This document shows positions 1 through 6,129 of a DNA stretch of 6,431 nucleotides, in pieces. The position numbers were made by a program, and so were the translations under genes. Location: NCBI GenBank assembly GCA_017998735.1, contig JAGOCN010000105.1:1-6431 (forward strand), read 5' to 3'. Each line of letters opens with the position of its first letter. Within the stretch, counting starts at the first letter, position 1. The notes under the pieces are model-generated. The model searched no databases. It had not been told where the DNA came from and saw nothing but the letters and a program-made list of their open reading frames with translations. This DNA is from Giesbergeria sp. GTDB taxonomy: Bacteria > Pseudomonadota > Gammaproteobacteria > Burkholderiales > Burkholderiaceae_C.

Positions 1-1828
1 GATAACGATCGATGGAGTCGCCGGTGATGACAATGCCCAGGTTCATCTTGCCTTCAAAACCCTTGCCATTGACAACGCGCACGTCTGTCAAACCATTTTC
101 AACACGGCCATCAACGCGGTTTGTGTCGCGCTCACCCACCGTCACATTGCCCTTGGCACCGGTGCTGGCGAAATTGACGATCTCAAGGTGGTCCAGCTGA
201 ATGCCAGGAACGAAGTTGCCCAGGTGCGAAGTCGACTCCATTGCCTCGACCCAGCTGCTGCGGTCCACAACCACGTCAAACTGCTCCACGCCACCGTCGC
301 CGAGCGAACCGATGTCCAGCACGCCACCAGGGCTGGTGCGACCGACGTTGTCGAGCAGCACATTGGTAGTAATAGGCTGGTCTACCAAGGCAGGGTTGCC
401 CACTGTCTGGTTGTAGATGATGTTGCCGTTGGCAGGCACTTGGTCATTGATAAAAGACCAGCCCACAGGGGTGAACGACTTGCCAGCAGTGTCCTGAATG
501 GTGATGGTGTTGTCAGGGTTCAGCGTGGCAGTGACGCCCGCCAGACCGGCTTCCTTGGCAATCTCGGCTTGCAGGGCAGCCAGAAGATCGGCGTAGGTAA
601 CGGCATTGCCAATGGCATCGGACTTCAGGGTGAATTGCACACCGTCCAGTTTGAAGATCAAACCATTGACCGGCACATTGGCCAGGCTGGTGAGGTTGTC
701 GTTGTCAGCCAGCTTGATGTTCAGTGCCGAATCTTCGGTACGGACCAGGTTGCTGAGTTGCTGCGGGTCAAAATAAACATCGAAACCCACTTCAGGATCG
801 GTATCACGCATGCCGATAGTGGTTTCTTCAGGACGCGAGCGTACATCTTCAATTTGAAGATCGCTGCGGCTGTTGACAGTCCACCACTGCTGCACACCGT
901 TGAAGTTTTGCGCATCAATGTGCGAGAAATTGAGGTGTGGACCACCGATGTCCAGCAAAGGCGTCTGCGAACGCAGCTCAACGACCTGAATATTGTTGGT
1001 GGATGCGCTGATGGCACTGCCAGCAGGAATGCCACCCGATGTGGTCAAAGTCAGGTCGGCAACCAGCTTGTTGCCCGTACCCACGGCAGAAATGACATCA
1101 CCGGATTCCAGGGTGTTGGTGACTGCACCATTCTGGTTCTGAACGATAGGGGCGGTATAGGTCGTGTTTCCAGCCACACCGTCGATGTTGTCTGCACCAA
1201 CAGTCAGCTTGGTTTGGCCGGTAGCTACTGCCAGGATGGGGTCGTTGACGTCAGCAATCTGGGACTTCAACGCGCTGGTCACAGCGGCAGAGCTCAGGAT
1301 CGTGGAAGGCTGAGAATTGACGGCCTTGAGGATGTCGCGTGCTGCAACAGCATCTGCATCACCAGAATAGGTGGCATTGAAGCTGTTACCAGTACCAAAG
1401 TAAGGGTCGGTGAAATCACGGCCATCCACCTGCTTGGTGAATTCGTTGGCAACCTGCACCTTGTTGTTGATGGCGATGAGGTCGTTGTTCTGGGCGCCAT
1501 TGAGCACAGCCAAAGCGATGGTGCCAGCAGTGAAAGTGCCAGCGGCAAAGCCATCAACGTAAAACTGCTTGCCGGCTGCGTCAGGCGCAACGTTGAACAG
1601 GGCCATGTACAGGCTGTCAATCACTGCTCCGATGGTGGTTGCATTGACCGGGCCATACAGCTCGAGCGCTTCAGCGGAAGAAGCGAAAGCGTCGATCACC
1701 TGAGCGACGTCGCCACCAGCCGCATCCATACGGCTGGCCCAATATTGCAAGCCAGCAGGGTCGGCAGGACGCTGATAGAAAGCAATGTAAATTTTTTGAA
1801 CTTGTTGAAAATACTGAGCTGCAGCCAT
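1..1828 (-). CDS. Large DUF4214-containing surface (S-layer-like) protein, N-terminal 609 residues; C-terminus off the window
   Basis: An uninterrupted reading frame starts with ATG at 1828-1826 and stays open to the window edge. A GGAG Shine-Dalgarno lies at 1841-1838, nine bases before the start. Residues about 10-60 and 66-130 form two DUF4214-like units, with motifs such as FYQRPADPAGLQYW and LFNVAPDAAGKQFYVDGF. Residues 206-262 (around LTVGADNIDGVAGNTTY) resemble the linker that follows the anchor region in RsaA-type S-layer proteins. The rest, rich in Asn, Asp, Thr, Val and Gly with few Cys, looks like an extracellular beta-rich protein. There is no N-terminal signal peptide, as expected for type I secretion, whose signal would lie in the missing C-terminus. 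No glycine-rich RTX nonapeptides appear in this part. GC is visibly lower than in the + strand genes, which may reflect codon choice for high expression. The DUF4214 assignment is secure. S-layer identity is inferred; a large adhesin is the main alternative. Confidence 0.85.
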   Translation of the reverse strand, partial: MAAAQYFQQVQKIYIAFYQRPADPAGLQYWASRMDAAGGDVAQVIDAFASSAEALELYGPVNATTIGAVIDSLYMALFNVAPDAAGKQFYVDGFAAGTFTAGTIALAVLNGAQNNDLIAINNKVQVANEFTKQVDGRDFTDPYFGTGNSFNATYSGDADAVAARDILKAVNSQPSTILSSAAVTSALKSQIADVNDPILAVATGQTKLTVGADNIDGVAGNTTYTAPIVQNQNGAVTNTLESGDVISAVGTGNKLVADLTLTTSGGIPAGSAISASTNNIQVVELRSQTPLLDIGGPHLNFSHIDAQNFNGVQQWWTVNSRSDLQIEDVRSRPEETTIGMRDTDPEVGFDVYFDPQQLSNLVRTEDSALNIKLADNDNLTSLANVPVNGLIFKLDGVQFTLKSDAIGNAVTYADLLAALQAEIAKEAGLAGVTATLNPDNTITIQDTAGKSFTPVGWSFINDQVPANGNIIYNQTVGNPALVDQPITTNVLLDNVGRTSPGGVLDIGSLGDGGVEQFDVVVDRSSWVEAMESTSHLGNFVPGIQLDHLEIVNFASTGAKGNVTVGERDTNRVDGRVENGLTDVRVVNGKGFEGKMNLGIVITGDSIDRY

Positions 1829-1837
1829 GGAAAGTTT

Positions 1838-1841
1838 CTCC
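1838..1841 (-). promoter_or_regulatory. Ribosome binding site of the surface protein gene
   Basis: On the - strand GGAG is followed by a nine-base spacer and then ATG at 1828. It is the only good Shine-Dalgarno near this start and supports MAAAQYFQQ as the true N-terminus. Confidence 0.7.
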
Positions 1842-1968
1842 GGTGATAGTGAATCTGCCTCCGCTATGTGAGGAGTGCCGCACGAAGATACCACACAGGA
1901 AATGACATCCCATTGCATTTATTCCATGCGGCATCCACGAACTGCCTGAACGTGGGGGGAAACAGACA

Positions 1969-1989
1969 CATTGTAACAATGCTTGTCAA
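1969..1989 (-). promoter_or_regulatory. Candidate promoter of the surface protein gene, overlapping a palindrome
   Basis: Reading the - strand, TGTTACAAT (1978-1970) matches an extended -10 element (TG, one base, then TACAAT, five of six to consensus). It would start transcription near 1963 and give a leader of about 135 bases. A perfect TTGACA lies just upstream at 1989-1984, but only eight bases from that -10. At the usual 17-base spacing it would instead pair with TCTGTT, a poor -10 at 1966-1961. The -10 lies inside the 13-base inverted repeat CATTGTAACAATG (1969-1981, + strand), so a regulator bound there would compete with RNA polymerase. This is read by eye only; no start site is known. 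Confidence 0.4.
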
Positions 1990-2059
1990 AGGTGCATTTT
2001 GATACGCACAGGTTCGGTTTTTCACTGCATTTGCCTTACTTTCAATTCAGTGCCGAGGG

Positions 2060-2088
2060 TGGACAGCGGTTGAAACGCATTGGATACA
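2060..2088 (+). promoter_or_regulatory. Weak candidate sigma-70 promoter for the polysaccharide operon
   Basis: TGGACA (2060-2065) and GATACA (2083-2088) are 17 bases apart. The first box fits consensus at five of six positions and the second at only three of six. It would start transcription near 2095 and leave a leader of about 200 bases. It is the best-spaced pair I noticed on this strand, but such pairs occur by chance. Confidence 0.2.
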
Positions 2089-2090
2089 CT

Positions 2091-2183
2091 TGCAGGCCTT
2101 GCGGGCTGGAATTTGCTGCGCCGCAGTATTTTTGAGCTTTCATTTGGGGTACTGCAGGTCTTTGGCTGCTCTGCAGGCCTTGC
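2091..2183. repeat. Pair of 12-base direct repeats (TGCAGGCCTTGC) in the intergenic region
   Basis: TGCAGGCCTTGC occurs at 2091-2102 and again at 2172-2183, 81 bases apart. Each copy is built around the palindromic core AGGCCT. Both lie in the presumed leader of the methyltransferase gene. The role is unknown; they could be a regulator site or a chance recurrence in a TGC-rich region. Confidence 0.4.
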
Positions 2184-2297
2184 TTGTTGTTGGCTCTTCT
2201 TTCCGCCCTCTCCTTTGCGCAGCGCAGTTTTCATGGCGGCCCGGCTTTGGCTTTTTCTGCTTTTTGCTGCTGCACCAAGCGTATGGCGTTTTTTTTC

Positions 2298-4133
2298 ATG
2301 CATGAATCTTTAGTGGAACCCTTGGACCTGGACACGCTGCTGCAGCGCTTGCGTGCGGTGTCGGCCGAGCATGGCGATACCGGAGCACTGACACAGATGC
2401 AGGCCCAGCCCTGGCTGGCTTCCAGTGCGGTTTCCAGTGCAGTCCCTGCCCACCAGAAAATGGGTGCTGCCGGCACTGTAGGTCAGGACCAGAGCCAGGC
2501 GGCAGTGCCATGGGCATTGGCAGCGCGGGCGGGTGGGCTGGGCCCTTACCTGGTGGCCGATGACGCAGGTTTTGTGGCTTTGGCGTACCGGCACCTGCTG
2601 GCGCGTGCACCCGATGCGGGCGGCCAAGCGCACCTGCTGGAGCGGCTGCGCCAGCACACACCGCGCACAGAACTGCTGGCCGAGCTAGCGTTGTCGCCTG
2701 AAGCCACTGCCTTGCACGGCGGGCAGCCACTGCCATGGCGCTGGATTGCGAAGGCGGCGCTGTGGGCGGTGCGTTCGCCGCTGCTGCGCGGGCCCTGGCT
2801 GGTGCGGGGCGTATGGCGGCGCAGCGAGCGTTGGCAGACTGCACGCCTGCAGCGCGGCCCACTGGGCCTGGCCTGGCAGGTGGCCACTGCCCAGGAAGCA
2901 CACCACGCGACTTTGCAGAAACGGCTGTCACAGGCTCAGGACAGTGCGGGCACGGCGCACGCACAGGCACTGGAGGCGCTGGCGCAGCAACAGGAACAGA
3001 TGCAGGCGTTGCACGGGCAATGCACCGAAGCTTTGCAGCACCAGGCTGCAGTGCTGCGTGCGGAGAGTGCCGAGGCTTTGCAGCACCAGACTGCAGTGCT
3101 GCGTGCGGAAAGTGCCGAGGCTTTGCAGCACCAGACTGCAGTGCTGCGTGCGGAAAGTGCCGAGGCTTTGCAGCACCAGGCCATGGAGGTGCAAGCATTG
3201 CAAAGCAAGGGTGTGCAAATGGGGGCAGAACATGCAAAGGCCTTGCAGCGCCACAGTGCTGTGCTGCAAACGCGACTGCAGGCGCAGGAGCGGCGCCTGG
3301 GTTTGCTGGTGCAGCGTAGCAGTTTGGCCAAGGGTTCCTTGGAAGGCTTGCAGGATGCCTTGAATGCGCAAGATGCACCTCTCTATATAGATACAGGCAA
3401 AGTGGATGCAGGCAAAGTCGTGCCATCGGCACAGAACATTGCAACAGAAGGGGTGTCGGCTGCGGCGGTGGACGAATTTCTGGCGGCGCTGGAGGTGTCG
3501 TTTCGCGGGCCGGTGGACGCGCTGCGTGCGCAACTGGCCGAGGACTACCTGGCAACCGTGCAGGACTTGTGCGCGGCGCTGGGCGTGAATGGGCCGTGCC
3601 TTGACCTGGGCTGCGGACGTGGCGTGTGGATGGAGCTGCTGCGCGACGAAGGCTTTGAGGCGCAGGGTGTGGACTTGAACGCTGCGGCCGTGGACGAGGC
3701 GCGTGCCAAGGGTTTGCAGGTGCAAGAGCGCGACGCGCTGGAGTGGCTGCGGGCACAGCCCGACAATTCGGTGCTGCTGGTGACGGCCTTCCATTTGATG
3801 GAGCATGTGTCGTTTGCACTGCGCCTGGCACTGGTGACGGAGTGCCAGCGGGTGCTGCGCCCTGGCGGCATGCTGATCATGGAAACGCCTAACCCGGAAA
3901 ACATCTGGGTGGCCACGCACACTTTTCACCACGATCCCACGCACAGCCAGCCGCTGACGCCCGACAGCCTGGAGTTTCTGGTGAACCACTGTGGTCTGGA
4001 AACGGTGGCGGTGCCGCGCCTGCACCCCTACCCGGTTGAGGCGGGATTGCAGGTCGATGGGCCAGTGGCCTTGCGGCTGAACCACATGACCTGCGGTGGG
4101 CAGGACTTTGCAGTGCTGGCAAGGAAGCTGTGA
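2298..4133 (+). CDS. DUF4214-like / coiled-coil / SAM-dependent methyltransferase protein (candidate O-polysaccharide chain terminator)
   Basis: The 611-residue protein has four parts. Residues 92-142 are a DUF4214-like module (AYRHLLARAPDAGGQAH). Residues 147-193 are rich in Trp (seven) and Arg and could bind the membrane. Residues about 196-342 are a Gln/Ala/Leu-rich coiled coil with 15-residue tandem repeats at 244-295. Residues about 391-611 are a class I methyltransferase: SAM-binding LDLGCGRG at 435-442, acidic D459 after strand 2, AFHLMEHV at 497-504 and METPNPEN at 528-535, then a DPTH..P motif typical of methyltransferases in polysaccharide clusters. The protein probably methylates a sugar of the exported glycan on the cytoplasmic side. 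The coiled coil plus methyltransferase next to wzm/wzt recalls E. coli WbdD, but here the methyltransferase is C-terminal and no kinase is seen. Start choice is uncertain: ATG 2298 is favoured, ATG 2283 would add five residues, and neither has a clear Shine-Dalgarno. Confidence 0.88.
   Translation: MHESLVEPLDLDTLLQRLRAVSAEHGDTGALTQMQAQPWLASSAVSSAVPAHQKMGAAGTVGQDQSQAAVPWALAARAGGLGPYLVADDAGFVALAYRHLLARAPDAGGQAHLLERLRQHTPRTELLAELALSPEATALHGGQPLPWRWIAKAALWAVRSPLLRGPWLVRGVWRRSERWQTARLQRGPLGLAWQVATAQEAHHATLQKRLSQAQDSAGTAHAQALEALAQQQEQMQALHGQCTEALQHQAAVLRAESAEALQHQTAVLRAESAEALQHQTAVLRAESAEALQHQAMEVQALQSKGVQMGAEHAKALQRHSAVLQTRLQAQERRLGLLVQRSSLAKGSLEGLQDALNAQDAPLYIDTGKVDAGKVVPSAQNIATEGVSAAAVDEFLAALEVSFRGPVDALRAQLAEDYLATVQDLCAALGVNGPCLDLGCGRGVWMELLRDEGFEAQGVDLNAAAVDEARAKGLQVQERDALEWLRAQPDNSVLLVTAFHLMEHVSFALRLALVTECQRVLRPGGMLIMETPNPENIWVATHTFHHDPTHSQPLTPDSLEFLVNHCGLETVAVPRLHPYPVEAGLQVDGPVALRLNHMTCGGQDFAVLARKL
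3027..3182 (+). repeat. 45-bp in-frame tandem repeat, 3.5 copies, within the coiled coil
   Basis: Copies lie at 3027-3071, 3072-3116 and 3117-3161, with a 21-base partial copy at 3162-3182. The second and third are identical over all 45 bases; the first differs from them at three positions. Each encodes a 15-residue unit close to EALQHQTAVLRAESA. A degenerate further unit, KALQRHSAVLQ, is visible at 3237-3269. The unit is a multiple of three bases, so gain or loss of a copy keeps the frame and changes the coiled coil by 15 residues. Identity even at silent positions points to recent duplication or ongoing homogenisation. Confidence 0.95.
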
Positions 4134-4189
4134 GCGCAGGCCAGCGCCAGCGGTGATGAACTGGTACATGCTCGGTACCTGCTGGCTAT

Positions 4190-4246
4190 TTGAATGAAAT
4201 CAGCCTCCAGCCCTTGCTGGCCATGCGCCAGCAGCTATCATTTTTA
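4190..4246. repeat. Dispersed Comamonadaceae-type intergenic repeat (from memory) with hairpin
   Basis: Read on the - strand the segment runs AATGATAGCTGCTGGCGC, then ATGGCCAGCAAGGGCTGG, then AGGCTGATTTCATTC. I recognise this pattern (TGATAGCTGCT..GCGC, a variable centre, then a GCTAGAGG-like end) as a short repeat found many times between genes in Acidovorax, Polaromonas and Rhodoferax relatives; this is recall, not a search. It forms a hairpin with stem TGCTGGC/GCCAGCA (4215-4221 with 4227-4233, loop CATGC). An alternative stem, CCAGC/GCTGG (4207-4211 with 4216-4220), uses some of the same bases. It fills much of the 125-base gap between the methyltransferase and glycosyltransferase genes and ends 12 bases before the latter's start. 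The exact ends are uncertain. Confidence 0.6.
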
Positions 4247-4258
4247 ATTATTTTTTCC

Positions 4259-5287
4259 ATGCGAATTTTGCTGACTTCCAGCCAGGCGCCGTTTTTGCGC
4301 GGGGGCGCCGAGATGCATGCCGACAACCTGGAGGCGGCACTGCACAGGGCAGGCCATGCGGTCGAGCGCATTCGCCTGCCGTTCAAGTTTTCCCCCGAGG
4401 CGGACATTGAGCGGCTGATGGCATTTTGCGAAGGCCTGGACCTGAGTGCCCCCAACGGACAGTCGGTGGACCGCTTGATCAGCCTGCAGTTTCCGGGCTA
4501 CGGTCTGGCGCACCCGCACCACACGGCCTGGGTGCTGCACCAGCACCGCGCGGTATATGAGCTGTACGAGCCGGCGCAGGCGTCGCCGGCGCTCCAGCGG
4601 CTGCGCACGCAGGTGCTGGGTTTTGATGGCCGGGTGCTGCCACGCCTCAAGCGGTTGTTTGCCAATTCAAAACGGGTGGCAGAGCGGATGCAGCAGTTCA
4701 ATGGTGTGAAGGCATCGCCGCTGTACCACCCGCCACCGGGGGCAGAAGCGCTGCGCTGTGGTGCCGAGTGGGGCTATGTGTTTTTTCCAAGCCGGCTGGA
4801 GTCGCTCAAGCGGCAAGACCTGCTGATTGAGGCGGCGCGCCATCTGCGCTGCCCGGTCAAGATTTTGCTGGGCGGCACGGGCGGACAACAAGGGCGTTAT
4901 GCAGGGCTTATTGAGCGCCACGGCCTGCAAGACCGGGTGCGGCTGATGGGCAGCTTCAACAACGCCGAGCGCGTGGCGCTGTACGAACATGCCCTTGGCG
5001 TGGTGTTTGTGCCGCACGATGAAGACCTGGGCTACATCACGCTGGAAGCGATGTACGCAGCCAAGCCGGTGATCACGTGCACCGATTCGGGCGGGCCGCT
5101 GGAGTTTGTGGTGCCGGGCGAGACCGGCTGGGTGGTGGCGCCAGAACCGAAGGCGCTGGCCGAAGCCATCGAGGCGCTGTGGGCAGACAAGGCACGCAGC
5201 CGCGCAATGGGCGAAGCCGGACGCGCGCGCATAGAACAATTGGGCCTGTCGTGGGACCGTGTGGTGGAAGTACTGACATGCAATTGA
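4259..5287 (+). CDS. GT4-family glycosyltransferase (GT-B fold)
   Basis: The 342-residue protein is of normal length for a retaining GT4 glycosyltransferase, which would transfer a sugar from an activated nucleotide donor to the growing glycan at the cytoplasmic side of the inner membrane. The N-terminus, MRILLTSSQAPFLRGGAE, has the first strand and GGAE loop (15-18) typical of the family. The FANSKRVAERMQQFNG segment marks the end of the first Rossmann domain. FFPSRLESLKRQDLLIEA (from 175) opens the second, and E255 and E263 form the EX7E motif in EDLGYITLEAM. ATG 4259 is chosen because the family N-terminus begins exactly there; a 23-codon upstream extension would be translated from the dispersed repeat. 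No Shine-Dalgarno is visible before it, only an AT-rich stretch. The 3' end overlaps the permease gene by 10 bases. Donor, acceptor and linkage cannot be told from sequence. Confidence 0.9.
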   Translation: MRILLTSSQAPFLRGGAEMHADNLEAALHRAGHAVERIRLPFKFSPEADIERLMAFCEGLDLSAPNGQSVDRLISLQFPGYGLAHPHHTAWVLHQHRAVYELYEPAQASPALQRLRTQVLGFDGRVLPRLKRLFANSKRVAERMQQFNGVKASPLYHPPPGAEALRCGAEWGYVFFPSRLESLKRQDLLIEAARHLRCPVKILLGGTGGQQGRYAGLIERHGLQDRVRLMGSFNNAERVALYEHALGVVFVPHDEDLGYITLEAMYAAKPVITCTDSGGPLEFVVPGETGWVVAPEPKALAEAIEALWADKARSRAMGEAGRARIEQLGLSWDRVVEVLTCN

Positions 5288-6129
5288 GTTTCTGGCAACG
5301 CAGGCAGGCAGCGGCGGTGCAACTGCTACCGGGCATCGTGCGCGATGTGCTGAGGTTTCGCACTTTCATTGTGGGCAGTGTGCGGCGCGACATCGAGGCG
5401 CAGTTTCGGGGCTCGCTGCTGGGCGGCACCTGGGTGCTGATTCAGCCGCTGGCGATGATTTCCATCTACACGCTGGTGTTTGCCAATGTGATGCGCAACC
5501 GGCTGGCAGGGGTGGAGTCAACCTATGGCTACAGCATTTACCTGTGCGCAGGGCTGCTGGCGTGGACGTTTTTTGCCGAGTCGCTGGGGCGGCTGCAGTC
5601 GGTGTTCGTGGCCAATGCCAACCTGCTGAAAAAAGCCACTTTTCCGCGCATTTGCCTGCCGCTGGTGGCGCTGGGGGTGACGTCATTCAACTTTCTGGTC
5701 ATCAGCGCGCTGTTTTTGCTGTTTTTGCTGGTCAGCGGTAACTGGCCGGGCTGGGTGCTGCTGGGAGTGGTGCCGGCGCTGGCGGTGCAGGTGGTCTGGA
5801 CGCTGGGGCTGGGGATGTTGGCAGCCACGGTGAATGTGTTCTTTCGCGACGTGGGGCAGCTGGTGAATGTGGGGCTGCTGTTCTGGTTCTGGCTCACACC
5901 CATCGTCTATCCCGCCACGGTGTTGCCAGCATGGGCGCAGGGCTGGGCCTGGTTGAACCCGTTTGCGGTGTTTGTGCACCACTACCAGCAGGTTTTTGTG
6001 TATGCCCAGCTGCCCGGGCGTACTGCCTGGCTGGCGTTGGGCGGCATGGCAGTGGCCGGTACGCTGCTGCTGCTGGGCGGCTGGCGCGTGTACCAGCTGC
6101 GCGCCCCGGAAATGGCAGACGAGCTGTGA
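5278..6129 (+). CDS. wzm: Polysaccharide ABC exporter permease, Wzm type
   Basis: The 283-residue integral membrane protein matches the ABC-2 permeases that export undecaprenyl-linked O-antigen or capsule chains across the inner membrane. A cytoplasmic amphipathic N-terminus precedes the family signature around VRRDIEAQFRGSLLGGTW (35-52). About six hydrophobic segments follow, near residues 50-70, 84-104, 126-152, 158-182, 195-215 and 251-270. NVFFRDVGQLV (186-196) and the WFWLTPIVYP stretch (203-212) are also typical. ATG 5278 is supported by GGAAG at 5266-5270, seven bases upstream, inside the end of the glycosyltransferase gene. The stop overlaps the ATPase start in GTGA, so the two transporter halves are probably translationally coupled. 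A capsule or teichoic-acid type permease (KpsM/TagG) is a close alternative within the same family. Confidence 0.92.
   Translation: MQLSFWQRRQAAAVQLLPGIVRDVLRFRTFIVGSVRRDIEAQFRGSLLGGTWVLIQPLAMISIYTLVFANVMRNRLAGVESTYGYSIYLCAGLLAWTFFAESLGRLQSVFVANANLLKKATFPRICLPLVALGVTSFNFLVISALFLLFLLVSGNWPGWVLLGVVPALAVQVVWTLGLGMLAATVNVFFRDVGQLVNVGLLFWFWLTPIVYPATVLPAWAQGWAWLNPFAVFVHHYQQVFVYAQLPGRTAWLALGGMAVAGTLLLLGGWRVYQLRAPEMADEL

Larger units (their letters stand above)
1829..2297. other. Divergent intergenic region between surface protein and methyltransferase genes
   Basis: This 469-base stretch separates two genes transcribed away from each other. I find no convincing gene in it: short open frames on both strands lack ribosome binding sites and family resemblance. 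The left part (to about 2000) carries the leader and candidate promoter of the surface protein gene. The right part (about 2100-2282) is poor in A on the + strand, rich in T, C and G, and carries a 12-base direct repeat, TGCAGGCCTTGC, at 2091-2102 and 2172-2183. It ends in a run of eight T (2289-2296) directly before the chosen methyltransferase start. The + strand transcript probably has a long leader. Confidence 0.6.

Noticed and set aside
188..1846. Open frame of 552 codons on the + strand, antisense to the surface protein gene
   Set aside because: It shares exact codon boundaries with the - strand frame, where codon choice simply avoids the complements of stop codons. Its product resembles no family I know, while the - strand reading has DUF4214 motifs and a ribosome binding site.
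2184..2297. TTG start at 2184 extending the methyltransferase N-terminus by 38 residues, resembling a signal peptide
   Set aside because: No Shine-Dalgarno, a rare start codon, and a Cys-rich composition unlike the rest of the protein. A signal peptide makes no sense for a cytoplasmic SAM-dependent enzyme.
1829..2297. JUMPstart/ops element for RfaH-type antitermination
   Set aside because: No GGCGGTAG core was found upstream of the operon.
3027..3182. CRISPR-like array
   Set aside because: The repeats are directly adjacent with no spacers, in frame, and inside a coiled-coil coding region.
2735..3363. Other + strand frames with Cys/Gly- or Arg-rich repeat proteins (2735-3319, 2746-3363)
   Set aside because: They are frame-shifted readings of the same 45-bp repeats, which stay open in every frame because the unit is a multiple of three.
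2296..4169. Long - strand open frames (2296-3831 and 2928-4169) opposite the methyltransferase gene
   Set aside because: GC-rich coding regions often leave the other frames open. The products are Pro/Ala/Arg/His/Gln/Cys-rich without domains, and the + strand frame has clear methyltransferase motifs.
4207..4256. Rho-independent terminator between methyltransferase and glycosyltransferase genes
   Set aside because: The hairpin at 4215-4233 is followed by seven non-T bases before the T runs, which are themselves broken by AATTA. The hairpin is better explained as part of the repeat.
4190..4258. Upstream start giving the glycosyltransferase 23 more residues
   Set aside because: The extension lies in the dispersed repeat, and the typical GT4 N-terminus begins exactly at ATG 4259.
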